From assembly GCA_934446285.1 (NCBI GenBank), contig CAKSEI010000091.1, positions 1 to 6,351 on the forward strand: a stretch of DNA of 6,351 nucleotides, written 5' to 3'. Both the position numbers and the translations under genes were made by a program. Numbering within the stretch: the first letter of the stretch is position 1; each line of letters begins with the position of its first letter. Below are positions 1 to 6,025 of this stretch, in pieces. The stretch comes from an uncultured Eubacteriales bacterium. Lineage in GTDB: Bacteria > Bacillota > Clostridia > Oscillospirales > CAG-272. The notes beneath the pieces are model-generated. The model saw only the letters and a program-made list of their open reading frames with translations, was not told the origin of the DNA and did no database searches.

Positions 1-1243
1 CGACCTTGTAGTAGCGTTCCCATATGTCTCTTAATTTGTCTGCGGGTATTCCGTCGCCCGTGTCAGTTACGCTGAGGCGCGCGTATGCTCCGTCTCGGCG
101 CAGGTCAACCTTTACCGTGCGGTCGTCACCCGTGTATGTTACGGCATTGTTCACGAGGTTGTATACGACCTGCAGGACTCTGTTTTCATCGGCATTTATG
201 ATAATATCAGGCTCGCAGGTGAGTTTTATACTGTATTTGCCCGCGAGCTTTTCATATCTGTGCATTGCCTTTGTAAGCAGGGCGGAGAAGTTTATTGGTT
301 TCATATCATATTTTAATGTCCCCGAACGCAGCCTCGAGATATCGAGCACGTCGTTTACGAGCGTGGTAAGCCTCTGCGTCTCGTCTATGACTATCTGCAG
401 GTTTTCGGGCGAGTTTTCTCCCGGTATGTCGCGCATCATCTCGCTGTAGCCCGATATCATCGTAAGCGGTGTGCGCAGGTCGTGTGAAATATTTGAGATG
501 AGTTCCTTTTGCATACGGTCAACCTTGGAAAGCTCACTCTCCGCATAGTTGAGCACGTCGGCGAGAGTGTCGGCTTCCTTATACCCTCCTCCCTCGAAAA
601 CTGTCGTATAATCGCCCGATGCGAGAGTGCGTGCCGAATTCGTTATGCGCCCTATCGGGCGGGCTATCACGCCCGAGAGTATGAGCGAGAGCATGGCGGA
701 GAGCAATATAAGGAATACGGTAGCGATTATAAGTACCGTATTTAATGTCTTAACGGTAGAGGAAATAGGCACTACGACGGAATTGAGAAATATGATCGCA
801 TCCCCCGATTCCGTCTCGATATCCTTTACGAGCACAATGCTGTTTGCGCCTGTGCGCTCCGTCTGATAGCCCTCGGTGTCAAAATAAAGTATATCGCTTT
901 TCTCCTCCGACGCACGGTCATATAGCGAGGTCAAGCCCGTGGCATTTGTCCTGTGTATGATGCAGCCTCTGCCGCTGTCGATGCTGATAGGTCTGAATGA
1001 GCCGTCGCGCGAGAGAATTATGACGCATACACCGTATTTTTCGGAGATTTCGTTCGCACTCTCCGAAAGGGCGTTATATCCGCCCGCACTCGATACGGCT
1101 GAAGCCGCGCGCTTTATTTCCGCTATCTTTGTTCTTTTGTATATTCCGTCGAGAAAAACATTTTCGCACAGCCATATGACCGCGACTGCGGCGGCGGTAA
1201 GGAGAATGAAGAATGAAAAAAGCTTCAGCCTGATGCTCGGCAT
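1..1243 (-). CDS. Two-component sensor histidine kinase, HisKA type (3' end beyond window)
   Basis: Membrane kinase that should autophosphorylate on His and pass the phosphate to the response regulator encoded just upstream. 414 codons are visible. Reading the minus strand gives a first membrane segment at about residues 6-24, an extracytoplasmic sensor region at about 28-165, a second membrane segment at about 170-193, and a HAMP-like linker starting around R195-R199 (RPIGR). The H box SHDLRTPL has the phosphoacceptor H254. The N box (NLVNNA) is at about 362-367 and the G1 box DTGDGIP starts at D394. The frame runs off the left edge just after an ERYYKV motif, so the last part of the ATPase domain is missing. 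The start lies 7 nt after the regulator stop and has no clear SD site, so translation is probably coupled to that gene. The sensor region matches no domain I recognise, so the signal is unknown. Confidence 0.95.
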   Translation of the reverse strand, partial: MPSIRLKLFSFFILLTAAAVAVIWLCENVFLDGIYKRTKIAEIKRAASAVSSAGGYNALSESANEISEKYGVCVIILSRDGSFRPISIDSGRGCIIHRTNATGLTSLYDRASEEKSDILYFDTEGYQTERTGANSIVLVKDIETESGDAIIFLNSVVVPISSTVKTLNTVLIIATVFLILLSAMLSLILSGVIARPIGRITNSARTLASGDYTTVFEGGGYKEADTLADVLNYAESELSKVDRMQKELISNISHDLRTPLTMISGYSEMMRDIPGENSPENLQIVIDETQRLTTLVNDVLDISRLRSGTLKYDMKPINFSALLTKAMHRYEKLAGKYSIKLTCEPDIIINADENRVLQVVYNLVNNAVTYTGDDRTVKVDLRRDGAYARLSVTDTGDGIPADKLRDIWERYYKV

Positions 1244-1250
1244 TTTTTTA

Positions 1251-1928
1251 TTACTGTGCTTCAAAGCGATACCCCACACCGCGCAGTGTGACTATAAGAG
1301 AGCTGTATTTCCCGAGAGACTTGCGCAGCAGCTTTATATGCGTGTCAAGCGTGCGGTCGTCGCCGTAAAAGTCGTAGCCCCACACCTCGCATATCAGTTT
1401 TTCGCGCGTCAGCGCGATGTTTTTATTTTTTAAAAGATAAAAGAAAAGGTCGTACTCCTTAGGCGACATTGGTACGTCCTCGCCGTCTATCGTTATCCTG
1501 CGTGCGGTTATGTCGGCGCAAAGTCCATCATAGCGGAAGATTTCATTCTTTCCCGACGAGACATTGTTGTATCTCTTCATCACCGCTTCGACGCGCAGCA
1601 TAAGCTCCTTCGGAGAAAAGGGCTTTACCACATAGTCGTCTACGCCCATCTCAAATCCGCTTATCTTGTCGTACTCCTCACCGCGTGCCGATAACATTAT
1701 TATCGGTGTGTCCGATATTTCGCGTATTTTTTTACACGCGGACAGTCCGTCGAGTACAGGCATCATTATATCAAGGATGATTATATCGAATTTTTGCTTT
1801 TTGCATAAGTCAACCGCCTGCATACCGTCGCACGCTTCGGTCACGTCGTGCCCCTCAAACTGTGCGTATTTGCTTATAAGTGTTCGTATGTTTGTTTCGT
1901 CGTCTACTACGAGTATGTGATATCCCAT
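1251..1928 (-). CDS. OmpR/PhoB-family response regulator
   Basis: Cytoplasmic DNA-binding partner of the adjacent kinase, 225 aa, the normal length for this family. The receiver domain (about 3-118) has the acidic pair D9-D10, the phosphoacceptor D53 in the LDIMMP motif, S80 at the switch Ser/Thr position, Y99 at the switch aromatic position and K102 before P103. The C-terminal winged-helix domain (about 130-223) has the family pattern SPKEYDLF, a probable recognition helix around R192-L205 (RTLDTHIKLLRKSL) and the terminal RGVGYRF wing. All receiver catalytic residues are present, so it should be phosphorylatable. The ATG is preceded by GGAG at a 6-nt distance. A terminator-like hairpin lies immediately upstream, leaving little room for a private promoter. 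Regulators of this family bind tandem direct repeats at about 11-bp spacing, and such repeats occur in front of the protease gene upstream. Which named system it belongs to (PhoP, CssR, other) cannot be decided here. Confidence 0.96.
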   Translation of the reverse strand: MGYHILVVDDETNIRTLISKYAQFEGHDVTEACDGMQAVDLCKKQKFDIIILDIMMPVLDGLSACKKIREISDTPIIMLSARGEEYDKISGFEMGVDDYVVKPFSPKELMLRVEAVMKRYNNVSSGKNEIFRYDGLCADITARRITIDGEDVPMSPKEYDLFFYLLKNKNIALTREKLICEVWGYDFYGDDRTLDTHIKLLRKSLGKYSSLIVTLRGVGYRFEAQ

Positions 1929-1934
1929 ATGTTT

Positions 1935-1938
1935 CTCC
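1935..1938 (-). promoter_or_regulatory. SD site (GGAG) of the response regulator
   Basis: GGAG lies 6 nt before the ATG at 1928 and fixes that start. It begins only 6 nt after the base of the hairpin at 1945-1973, so folding of that hairpin or ribosomes ending the protease gene could affect access to it (inference). Confidence 0.7.
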
Positions 1939-1944
1939 GAGTGT

Positions 1945-1973
1945 CACAAAAAGGGGCGTGCGCCCCTTTTGTG
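1945..1973 (-). terminator. Terminator-like hairpin between protease and response regulator
   Basis: The two arms pair as ggggc/gcccc around a 4-nt loop, continued by four A-T pairs and a CAC/GTG base with one bulged base. On the minus strand the GC stem is followed directly by five T residues, and on the other strand by four T, so it could act in either direction. It begins 4 nt after the protease stop and ends 16 nt before the regulator start. No plus-strand gene converges on it, so the likely role is full or partial termination after the protease. Confidence 0.75.
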
Positions 1974-1977
1974 TATT

Positions 1978-3381
1978 TTATTTATCCTGCGGACCGGAAG
2001 CGGTTCCGGCGTTTGCATTCATTTCAATAAGCGTAACCTCAACCTCAGCCATCTTTCTGTTTCTCGAAACAGTGACCTTGACCGTGTCTCCGACCTTGTG
2101 AGATGAGAGCTGCTCGCTTAAGCTTTCATAGTCGGATACGCTCGTGCCGTCTATAGCTACTATGCGGTCGCCGAACTCAAAGTTTCCGCGTGTATCCTCG
2201 GTGACATAAACTCCGAATGTATCTATATACTTGTAGATTTCCGTACCGTAGTACTTGTAGTAATCGTTAGAGTTCTCAATCTTTACGATCGATACTCCGA
2301 GTGCGGGGCGTCCCTCTACATAGCCTTTCTCGATAAGGTTCTCGGCTACGGAGAATGCAGTGTCAATCGGGATCGCAAATCCGATACCCTCTATGTCGCT
2401 GCCCGAGCTTTTTGCATTAACTATACCTATAAGTTCGCCCTTTGCATTAAAGAGTCCGCCGCCCGAGTTGCCGGGGTTGATAGCCGTGTCGGTCTGGAGC
2501 AGGTTCATCTTTGTGCCGTCTATTGTCACCTCGCGGTCGAGAGAGGATACAAAGCCGAAGGTTACCGTGCCGCCGAGCTCGCCGAGCGGGTTGCCTATGG
2601 CAATCGTGCGCTCACCTACAACAAGGTTCTCGCTTGAGCCTATCGTTGCGGGGTGAAGCCCCGTCGCGTCAATCTTTATTACCGCGACATCCGTCTTTGA
2701 GTCAGTTGCGATAAGCTCAGCCTTGTACTCCGTGCCGTCCTTGAGCGTGACCGTTATGGTCGATGCACCCGAGATGACGTGATTATTCGTTATAATATAT
2801 CCGTCGTCGGAGATTATTACGCCGCTGCCCGCGCCGCCCGTTACGTAGTTGCCGAAGAGGTTATTGTAGCTTACCGTCTCCGTTTTTATCTCAACTACGG
2901 TGTCCGAGACTCTGGAAACCGTCTCGGCGAGACTGCCCTCCTCCGGCTCAGCTGAAGCGGGAGTGTCGGTCTTTATTACGTTTATAGTAGACGAGCCGGA
3001 GCGAGTCGACGGGAAGAACTTACCGTACAGATACGCTCCGCCTAAGCCCGCGCCCGACGAGAGGACAACGCATAGGGCGATTAACGCGGCGAGTGCACCG
3101 CCGCCTAAGCGTGCTTTCTTTTCTTTCTTCCCTTTCGGCTGCTCGGTATGCTCGCTGCGGGCGCCCGTGCCCGCAAATGACATAGGCTCCGCCGTATGTG
3201 CGCTTTGGCTGCCGATCTCCGTCCGATCTCCGACTCCCGCACCCGCATATTCATCCGGGCGGGAAGAGAAGTGGGATACGTTCTCATCGTTATACATTTG
3301 CGAGCTTTCCGTATTTATATTTTCGCTTTTATTCTCGGCGGGATTATCGTTCTCACCGTAAATATTTCTTTCGTCAGACAT
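1978..3381 (-). CDS. HtrA/DegP-type membrane-anchored serine protease with one PDZ domain
   Basis: Surface quality-control protease that degrades misfolded exported proteins. It has 467 aa. Residues 1-90 form a polar, probably disordered cytoplasmic tail ending in a Lys-rich stretch (KGKKEKKAR). One membrane segment follows at about 95-119, then a linker and a trypsin-like domain at about 155-350. The catalytic triad is complete: H201 in TNNHV, D231 in SKTDVAVI and S306 in GNSGGGLF. A PDZ domain follows at about 356-454, and a short tail ends the protein. The topology puts the protease outside the membrane, as in other Gram-positive HtrA proteins. The PDZ is odd: it has a Tyr-rich stretch at 374-386 and appears to lack the usual SPAxxAGL helix before GDRI. 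The ATG has a GGAGG SD 9 nt upstream. The gene has its own promoter with regulator-type repeats and lies directly upstream of a two-component system. Confidence 0.95.
   Translation of the reverse strand: MSDERNIYGENDNPAENKSENINTESSQMYNDENVSHFSSRPDEYAGAGVGDRTEIGSQSAHTAEPMSFAGTGARSEHTEQPKGKKEKKARLGGGALAALIALCVVLSSGAGLGGAYLYGKFFPSTRSGSSTINVIKTDTPASAEPEEGSLAETVSRVSDTVVEIKTETVSYNNLFGNYVTGGAGSGVIISDDGYIITNNHVISGASTITVTLKDGTEYKAELIATDSKTDVAVIKIDATGLHPATIGSSENLVVGERTIAIGNPLGELGGTVTFGFVSSLDREVTIDGTKMNLLQTDTAINPGNSGGGLFNAKGELIGIVNAKSSGSDIEGIGFAIPIDTAFSVAENLIEKGYVEGRPALGVSIVKIENSNDYYKYYGTEIYKYIDTFGVYVTEDTRGNFEFGDRIVAIDGTSVSDYESLSEQLSSHKVGDTVKVTVSRNRKMAEVEVTLIEMNANAGTASGPQDK
1994..2009 (-). other. Small perfect hairpin inside the last codons of the protease gene
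   Basis: CCGGAA and TTCCGG pair perfectly over 6 bp around a 4-nt loop, 14 nt before the protease stop codon. No T-run follows on the minus strand, so it is not a terminator alone. Together with the hairpin at 1945-1973 it gives two stem-loops in a row at the 3' end of the protease message, which could protect the RNA end. It may also be chance within coding sequence. Confidence 0.35.
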
Positions 3382-3390
3382 TTTGTCTTA

Positions 3391-3395
3391 CCTCC
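3391..3395 (-). promoter_or_regulatory. SD site (GGAGG) of the protease gene
   Basis: A full GGAGG core sits 9 nt before the ATG at 3381. It supports that start and predicts strong initiation. Confidence 0.8.
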
Positions 3396-3409
3396 GTCTC
3401 TTGATTACG

Positions 3410-3420
3410 GTTATAGTATA
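3410..3420 (-). promoter_or_regulatory. Promoter -10 region of the protease gene
   Basis: Minus-strand TATACT (3415-3420) is the best -10 element; an overlapping TATAAC (3410-3415) is an alternative. No TTGACA-like -35 is present at 16-18 bp. That position is filled by the direct repeats ending at 3431, 10 bp upstream of TATACT, which is the usual layout of an activator-dependent PhoB-type promoter. Predicted transcription start is near 3408, giving a leader of about 27 nt. Confidence 0.6.
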
Positions 3421-3430
3421 GCCCGCCTAT

Positions 3431-3470
3431 GTGACGGTTTTATGACGGACAGCGGAAAACGGAATGAAGG
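3431..3470 (-). promoter_or_regulatory. Four 7-bp units at 11-bp spacing: probable OmpR/PhoB-family binding site
   Basis: On the minus strand the units are CCTTCAT (3464-3470), TTTTCCG (3453-3459, weak), CCGTCAT (3442-3448) and CCGTCAC (3431-3437). They start exactly 11 bp apart with 4-bp spacers; the last two differ only in the final base and are separated by AAAA. This closely resembles the Pho box of enteric bacteria (two CTGTCAT-like units with an AT-rich spacer). The array overlaps the -35 position of the protease promoter and begins directly after the epimerase stop codon. The regulator encoded downstream is the obvious candidate to bind, but a PhoB/PhoP homologue encoded elsewhere is possible. 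Confidence 0.6.
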
Positions 3471-4439
3471 TTATCTGTCAAAAATGTATTTTGTGCGCGA
3501 GACGAATTCCTCTCCGGGTCTTAGGACGCTCGACGGGAAGTCGGGTCTGTTCGGGGAGTTCGGAAAGAGCTGCGGCTCAAGGCATATGCCGTGGCGCCTC
3601 TGTTGCCTTTTGCCGCCGCGCAGCAGGGGCTGCCCCTTTCCCATGAAGTTACCCGAGTACACCTGCACGCCTGGCATGTTCGTCTCAAGGGTCATTCTTA
3701 TCCCGGTTGCACGTGAGGATAGTACCGCTGCCTCGCGCATACCCGCTCCGCGTATAATAAAGGTGTGGTCGTAGCCTCCCGCGAGGCGCAGCTGCTCATC
3801 GTCACAGTCGATTTTGTCCGATACGGCATGGGCAGTGCGGAAGTCAAATGGGGTTCCCGTCACGTCAGTGCGCTCCGTAGGTATGAGGGAGGAGTCTATC
3901 GCGAGAAACTCATCCGCGTTTACCTTTAATACATGAGAGCCGATATTTCCCTCTCCGTCAAGATTGAAGTATGCGTGATTTGTTATGCAGCATATCGTAG
4001 GCTTGTCCGTGCGTGCACGGTACTCCGCGACAAGTGCTCCACCATCAAGGTAAAAGTGAGCAGACACCTTAAGCTCTCCTGGAAAGCCCTCCTCGCCGTC
4101 GGGTGAGGTATAAACGAGAACAAGGTCGCTTTTGTCCGCCTTTTCACCTGTGAAATTGCGGTAGGCAAAGCCCCGTCCTCCGTGCAGACAGTTTGAGCCG
4201 TCGTTTGCGGGCAGGGTATAGTGCACCCCGTCAAGGTCAAAGGCGGCATTCGCAATACGGTTGCAGTACCTGCCGACCGTAGCGCCGAAGTTCGATGAGT
4301 CGAGCAGGTAGTCCTCGCCGCTGTCGCAGCCCACGCATACGTCCGTATCTGCGGGCTTGTACACGAGGCTCTTGAGGCGTGCGCCGTATTCGATAAATTC
4401 AGCTCTAAGTATTTCGTTCTCGAGAATGAAGCTGTTCAT
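3471..4439 (-). CDS. Aldose 1-epimerase (GalM-like mutarotase)
   Basis: Cytoplasmic enzyme that interconverts the alpha and beta anomers of an aldose such as galactose or glucose. It has 322 aa, slightly short of the usual 330-350. All family active-site landmarks are visible: R61 in GRYCNRI, H86 in NCLHGG, H155 in TNHAYFNL (general acid), D224 in GGYDHTF and E288 in CLEPQ (general base), followed by the typical PNSPNRPDFPS stretch and a LRPGEEF end. This matches the galactose mutarotase fold family; true substrate cannot be told from sequence. The ATG has an AGAGGA SD about 8 nt upstream that overlaps the end of the preceding gene, and the gap to that gene is 6 nt, so it is the last gene of the three-gene operon. 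No terminator is evident after it, so some transcripts may run into the protease gene. Confidence 0.94.
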   Translation of the reverse strand: MNSFILENEILRAEFIEYGARLKSLVYKPADTDVCVGCDSGEDYLLDSSNFGATVGRYCNRIANAAFDLDGVHYTLPANDGSNCLHGGRGFAYRNFTGEKADKSDLVLVYTSPDGEEGFPGELKVSAHFYLDGGALVAEYRARTDKPTICCITNHAYFNLDGEGNIGSHVLKVNADEFLAIDSSLIPTERTDVTGTPFDFRTAHAVSDKIDCDDEQLRLAGGYDHTFIIRGAGMREAAVLSSRATGIRMTLETNMPGVQVYSGNFMGKGQPLLRGGKRQQRRHGICLEPQLFPNSPNRPDFPSSVLRPGEEFVSRTKYIFDR

Positions 4440-4445
4440 ATTATT

Positions 4446-5402
4446 TTATCCTCTGTCTGTGAATATAGGTTTCTTTTCGGGTCCTTCTTTTTCTTCCGTA
4501 TACGGGTCTATCATTATTTCCTTTATCGACGGCCATGCACAGTATACACCCGTGTAGAGCACGGCGGAAATTGTGAGGGCAAACGGCATTACAGCCCCGA
4601 GCGGGAAGAAAACATTCAGCAGTCCGTAGTTTATAAAGAGTATAAGCGCCCATCCGATAACGCAGAGTACATTTCTCTTGAGATTTACGGACGTGAATAT
4701 CAAGGCATTCTTGAACATCTTGTAGAGCGAGAGGTCGAACGTCGGAATCATTATATAGATATAAATGCGCATGAGCATATATATTACGGCGATGGCTATC
4801 GCGATATAACGCATCATGCCCGCATAATTTGCTATATCAAAGATGAGCACGCCGATTATCAGAGCGTCTATAATGCCGTAGATAAGGCTCTGCTTAAAAT
4901 TCTTTCTCACCGCGTCGCGAAAATCCGAGAGCAGGAAGAGCGGCTCGCCGCGCACGATATTACGCAGATTGTAAATAACGCCGACGTTCGCAGGACCGAA
5001 TGTAAAGACGGTGAGCAGCCCAAGGGCGTACATTACGTAGGTGAGAGGCGTATTTACGAACATAGTGCCCTTTATCCCCGTTATACCGAAGAGAGAAGCG
5101 ATTACGGGGTTTGACTGTCCCGAGCGCACGAGAGGGTCAAGTACGGAAAAAAAGACCGATGCGGGCGCGGTAGTCTGCTTTCCCGCGTAGCCGCTCGCGG
5201 CAAAAAGTGCGAAGAAAATCGGAAAATTTGCGGCAAGCCATATGAGATTGAGCTTTACTATCGCGCCGAATCTGCGCCCGAAGAGCACAAAGTAAAACTT
5301 TAAGTCGCGCTTTCTTTCCTTTTCCTCTTTTTTTACGCCTTTGCCGTTTCCTTCGTTTAAGAGGCGGTAGAGGCTGAATTTTTTCTTATTGATATCCGAC
5401 AT
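4446..5402 (-). CDS. DUF624/YesL-like multi-pass membrane protein
   Basis: Integral membrane protein of 318 aa with a charged cytoplasmic N-terminus (KKEEKERKRD, about 24-33). Hydrophobic segments lie at about 48-69, 119-140, 172-193, 197-219, 243-264 and 268-288, and the tail is charged. The stretch around G136-P137-A138, the RGEP motif at 151-154 and the following SDFRDAVRKNFKQSL are typical of the YesL/DUF624 family, often found beside carbohydrate uptake and breakdown genes. The molecular role of that family is unknown; proximity to an aldose epimerase fits a link to sugar use (inference). The protein is longer than the roughly 200-aa YesL proteins, with an extra extracytoplasmic-type loop at about 72-118. 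The start at 5402 is chosen because an AAAGGA SD lies about 9 nt upstream; a longer in-frame start at 5513 would lie inside the preceding gene and adds a segment with no similarity to the family. Confidence 0.82.
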   Translation of the reverse strand: MSDINKKKFSLYRLLNEGNGKGVKKEEKERKRDLKFYFVLFGRRFGAIVKLNLIWLAANFPIFFALFAASGYAGKQTTAPASVFFSVLDPLVRSGQSNPVIASLFGITGIKGTMFVNTPLTYVMYALGLLTVFTFGPANVGVIYNLRNIVRGEPLFLLSDFRDAVRKNFKQSLIYGIIDALIIGVLIFDIANYAGMMRYIAIAIAVIYMLMRIYIYIMIPTFDLSLYKMFKNALIFTSVNLKRNVLCVIGWALILFINYGLLNVFFPLGAVMPFALTISAVLYTGVYCAWPSIKEIMIDPYTEEKEGPEKKPIFTDRG

Positions 5403-5411
5403 TATAAACAA

Positions 5412-5417
5412 TCCTTT
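5412..5417 (-). promoter_or_regulatory. SD site (AAAGGA) deciding the DUF624-like start
   Basis: The site falls in the 16-nt gap between the two membrane-protein genes, about 9 nt before the ATG at 5402. It argues against the upstream in-frame ATG at 5513. Confidence 0.65.
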
Positions 5418-5418
5418 A

Positions 5419-5925
5419 TCAGGTAAAATAAAATACTGCGTGTGAAAACAGTCCGAAAAGGCAGAAAAGCCCGGCAACGGACGTATAATCGCGAAAATAT
5501 GCCGCGGTTTCATCCCACCTTAATCCCGTAAGCCTTGTATGCTGCCTGAAGGAGGCGGTACGGAGGGTCAGAACCCAAAAGGTGTAGGCGAATACCGCGC
5601 GTACCGCGAGAAAAAATATGCTCTGAGCATTTATCCCCGACGCTTGTACACTTTTTATGCAGAGACAAGCGAGGCGCACGTCGCGCAGCGTCTCGGCAAA
5701 CAGCAGAAAGAAGCATACGGGCGTCGCATATACCGTAACGGAAAAAATAAGGATGGCGAGCAGCGGGAGTATATTCAGCATGATAAACCCGTGAAAAGCC
5801 GTAAGAAAAGAGCCGTCCGTATATTGTCCCTCTGTGAAAATATATACCCCGTGCCTGCCGGCGGGGAGTGCGGCGCACATGACCGCGACTGCGGCACAGG
5901 CGTTTGTGAGATTGCTTTTCGTCAA
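5419..5925 (-). CDS. Unrecognised small membrane protein, first gene of the epimerase operon
   Basis: 168 aa; I recognise no family. Hydrophobic segments are at about 9-22 (weak, possibly a signal anchor), 46-78 (long enough for one or two passes), 102-121 and 146-166, so three to five passes. The segment 79-101 is a mixed loop with three Cys (87, 89 and one in the preceding membrane segment at 71). Coding status is supported by the hydrophobic pattern, by the stop only 16 nt before the next start and by a promoter just upstream. The start is the TTG at 5925, preceded 5 nt away by GGTGAT, which can pair with the 3' end of 16S rRNA; an in-frame stop lies just above it. An in-frame ATG at 5880 is the alternative and would remove most of the first hydrophobic segment. 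Its pairing with a DUF624-like protein suggests they may act together in the membrane, but this is only inference. Confidence 0.72.
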   Translation of the reverse strand: MTKSNLTNACAAVAVMCAALPAGRHGVYIFTEGQYTDGSFLTAFHGFIMLNILPLLAILIFSVTVYATPVCFFLLFAETLRDVRLACLCIKSVQASGINAQSIFFLAVRAVFAYTFWVLTLRTASFRQHTRLTGLRWDETAAYFRDYTSVAGLFCLFGLFSHAVFYFT

Positions 5926-5930
5926 AAAAT

Positions 5931-5936
5931 ATCACC
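5931..5936 (-). promoter_or_regulatory. SD site (GGTGAT) supporting a TTG start
   Basis: GGTGAT matches the downstream half of the extended SD sequence (AAGGAGGTGATC) and lies 5 nt before the TTG at 5925. It is the main reason for preferring TTG over the ATG at 5880. Confidence 0.55.
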
Positions 5937-5940
5937 GCTA

Positions 5941-5958
5941 TACATTATGCATATTGTA
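5941..5958. promoter_or_regulatory. 18-bp near-perfect palindrome over the operon -10 and start: possible operator
   Basis: The sequence reads TACA-x-TATGCATA-x-TGTA, with 8 of 9 base pairs symmetric (only the t/t pair at 5945/5954 breaks it). It covers the -10 hexamer and the predicted transcription start of the membrane-protein/epimerase operon, a position where a bound dimer would repress. It is AT-rich, so chance symmetry is possible. No regulator gene is seen next to it. Confidence 0.4.
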
Positions 5959-5981
5959 CCACATTTATGTTACGTAATCAA
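5953..5981 (-). promoter_or_regulatory. Sigma-A type promoter of the membrane-protein/epimerase operon
   Basis: Minus-strand -35 TTGATT (5976-5981) and -10 TACAAT (5953-5958) are separated by exactly 17 bp. The -10 is preceded by TGG, giving an extended -10 (TGnTACAAT). Predicted start is near 5946, about 20 nt before the TTG codon. An 8-bp palindrome TTACGTAA (5970-5977) overlaps the -35. Confidence 0.7.
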
Positions 5982-5990
5982 GGCGGCGTA

Positions 5991-6019
5991 TTGCATTATT
6001 TTTTCCTATGGTGTATAAT
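5991..6019 (+). promoter_or_regulatory. Promoter of the acetyltransferase gene
   Basis: A perfect TATAAT (6014-6019) is preceded at 17 bp by TTGCAT (5991-5996), which matches the -35 consensus in its first three bases. Predicted transcription start is 6025-6027, which coincides with the ATG at 6026. The -35 boxes of this and the divergent promoter are 9 bp apart, so the two may compete or share control. Confidence 0.65.
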
Positions 6020-6025
6020 TTACGC

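Noticed and set aside
24..449. 141-aa plus-strand open frame at the left edge
   Set aside because: It is the antisense of the kinase catalytic region, where the H, N and G1 boxes are clear on the minus strand.
3382..3470. Terminator after the epimerase gene
   Set aside because: I found no GC-rich stem followed by a T-run in this gap; its content is explained by the promoter and the direct repeats.
3196..3774. 192-aa plus-strand open frame across the protease/epimerase junction
   Set aside because: It spans the protease promoter and parts of two well-supported minus-strand genes, with no SD site or recognisable domain.
5403..5513. Extended N-terminus for the DUF624-like protein
   Set aside because: It would overlap the upstream gene by 95 nt, adds unrelated sequence and lacks an SD site; the ATG at 5402 has one.
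5510..5935. 141-aa minus-strand frame starting at GTG, overlapping the small membrane protein
   Set aside because: Its product is rich in Arg and Cys with no hydrophobic or domain pattern. The alternative frame gives a clear membrane protein whose stop is 16 nt before the next gene.
5539..6018. 159-aa plus-strand open frame
   Set aside because: It lies opposite the membrane-protein gene, is rich in Arg, Lys and Tyr without any domain pattern, and runs across the divergent promoters. The minus-strand frame has membrane segments and proper gene spacing.
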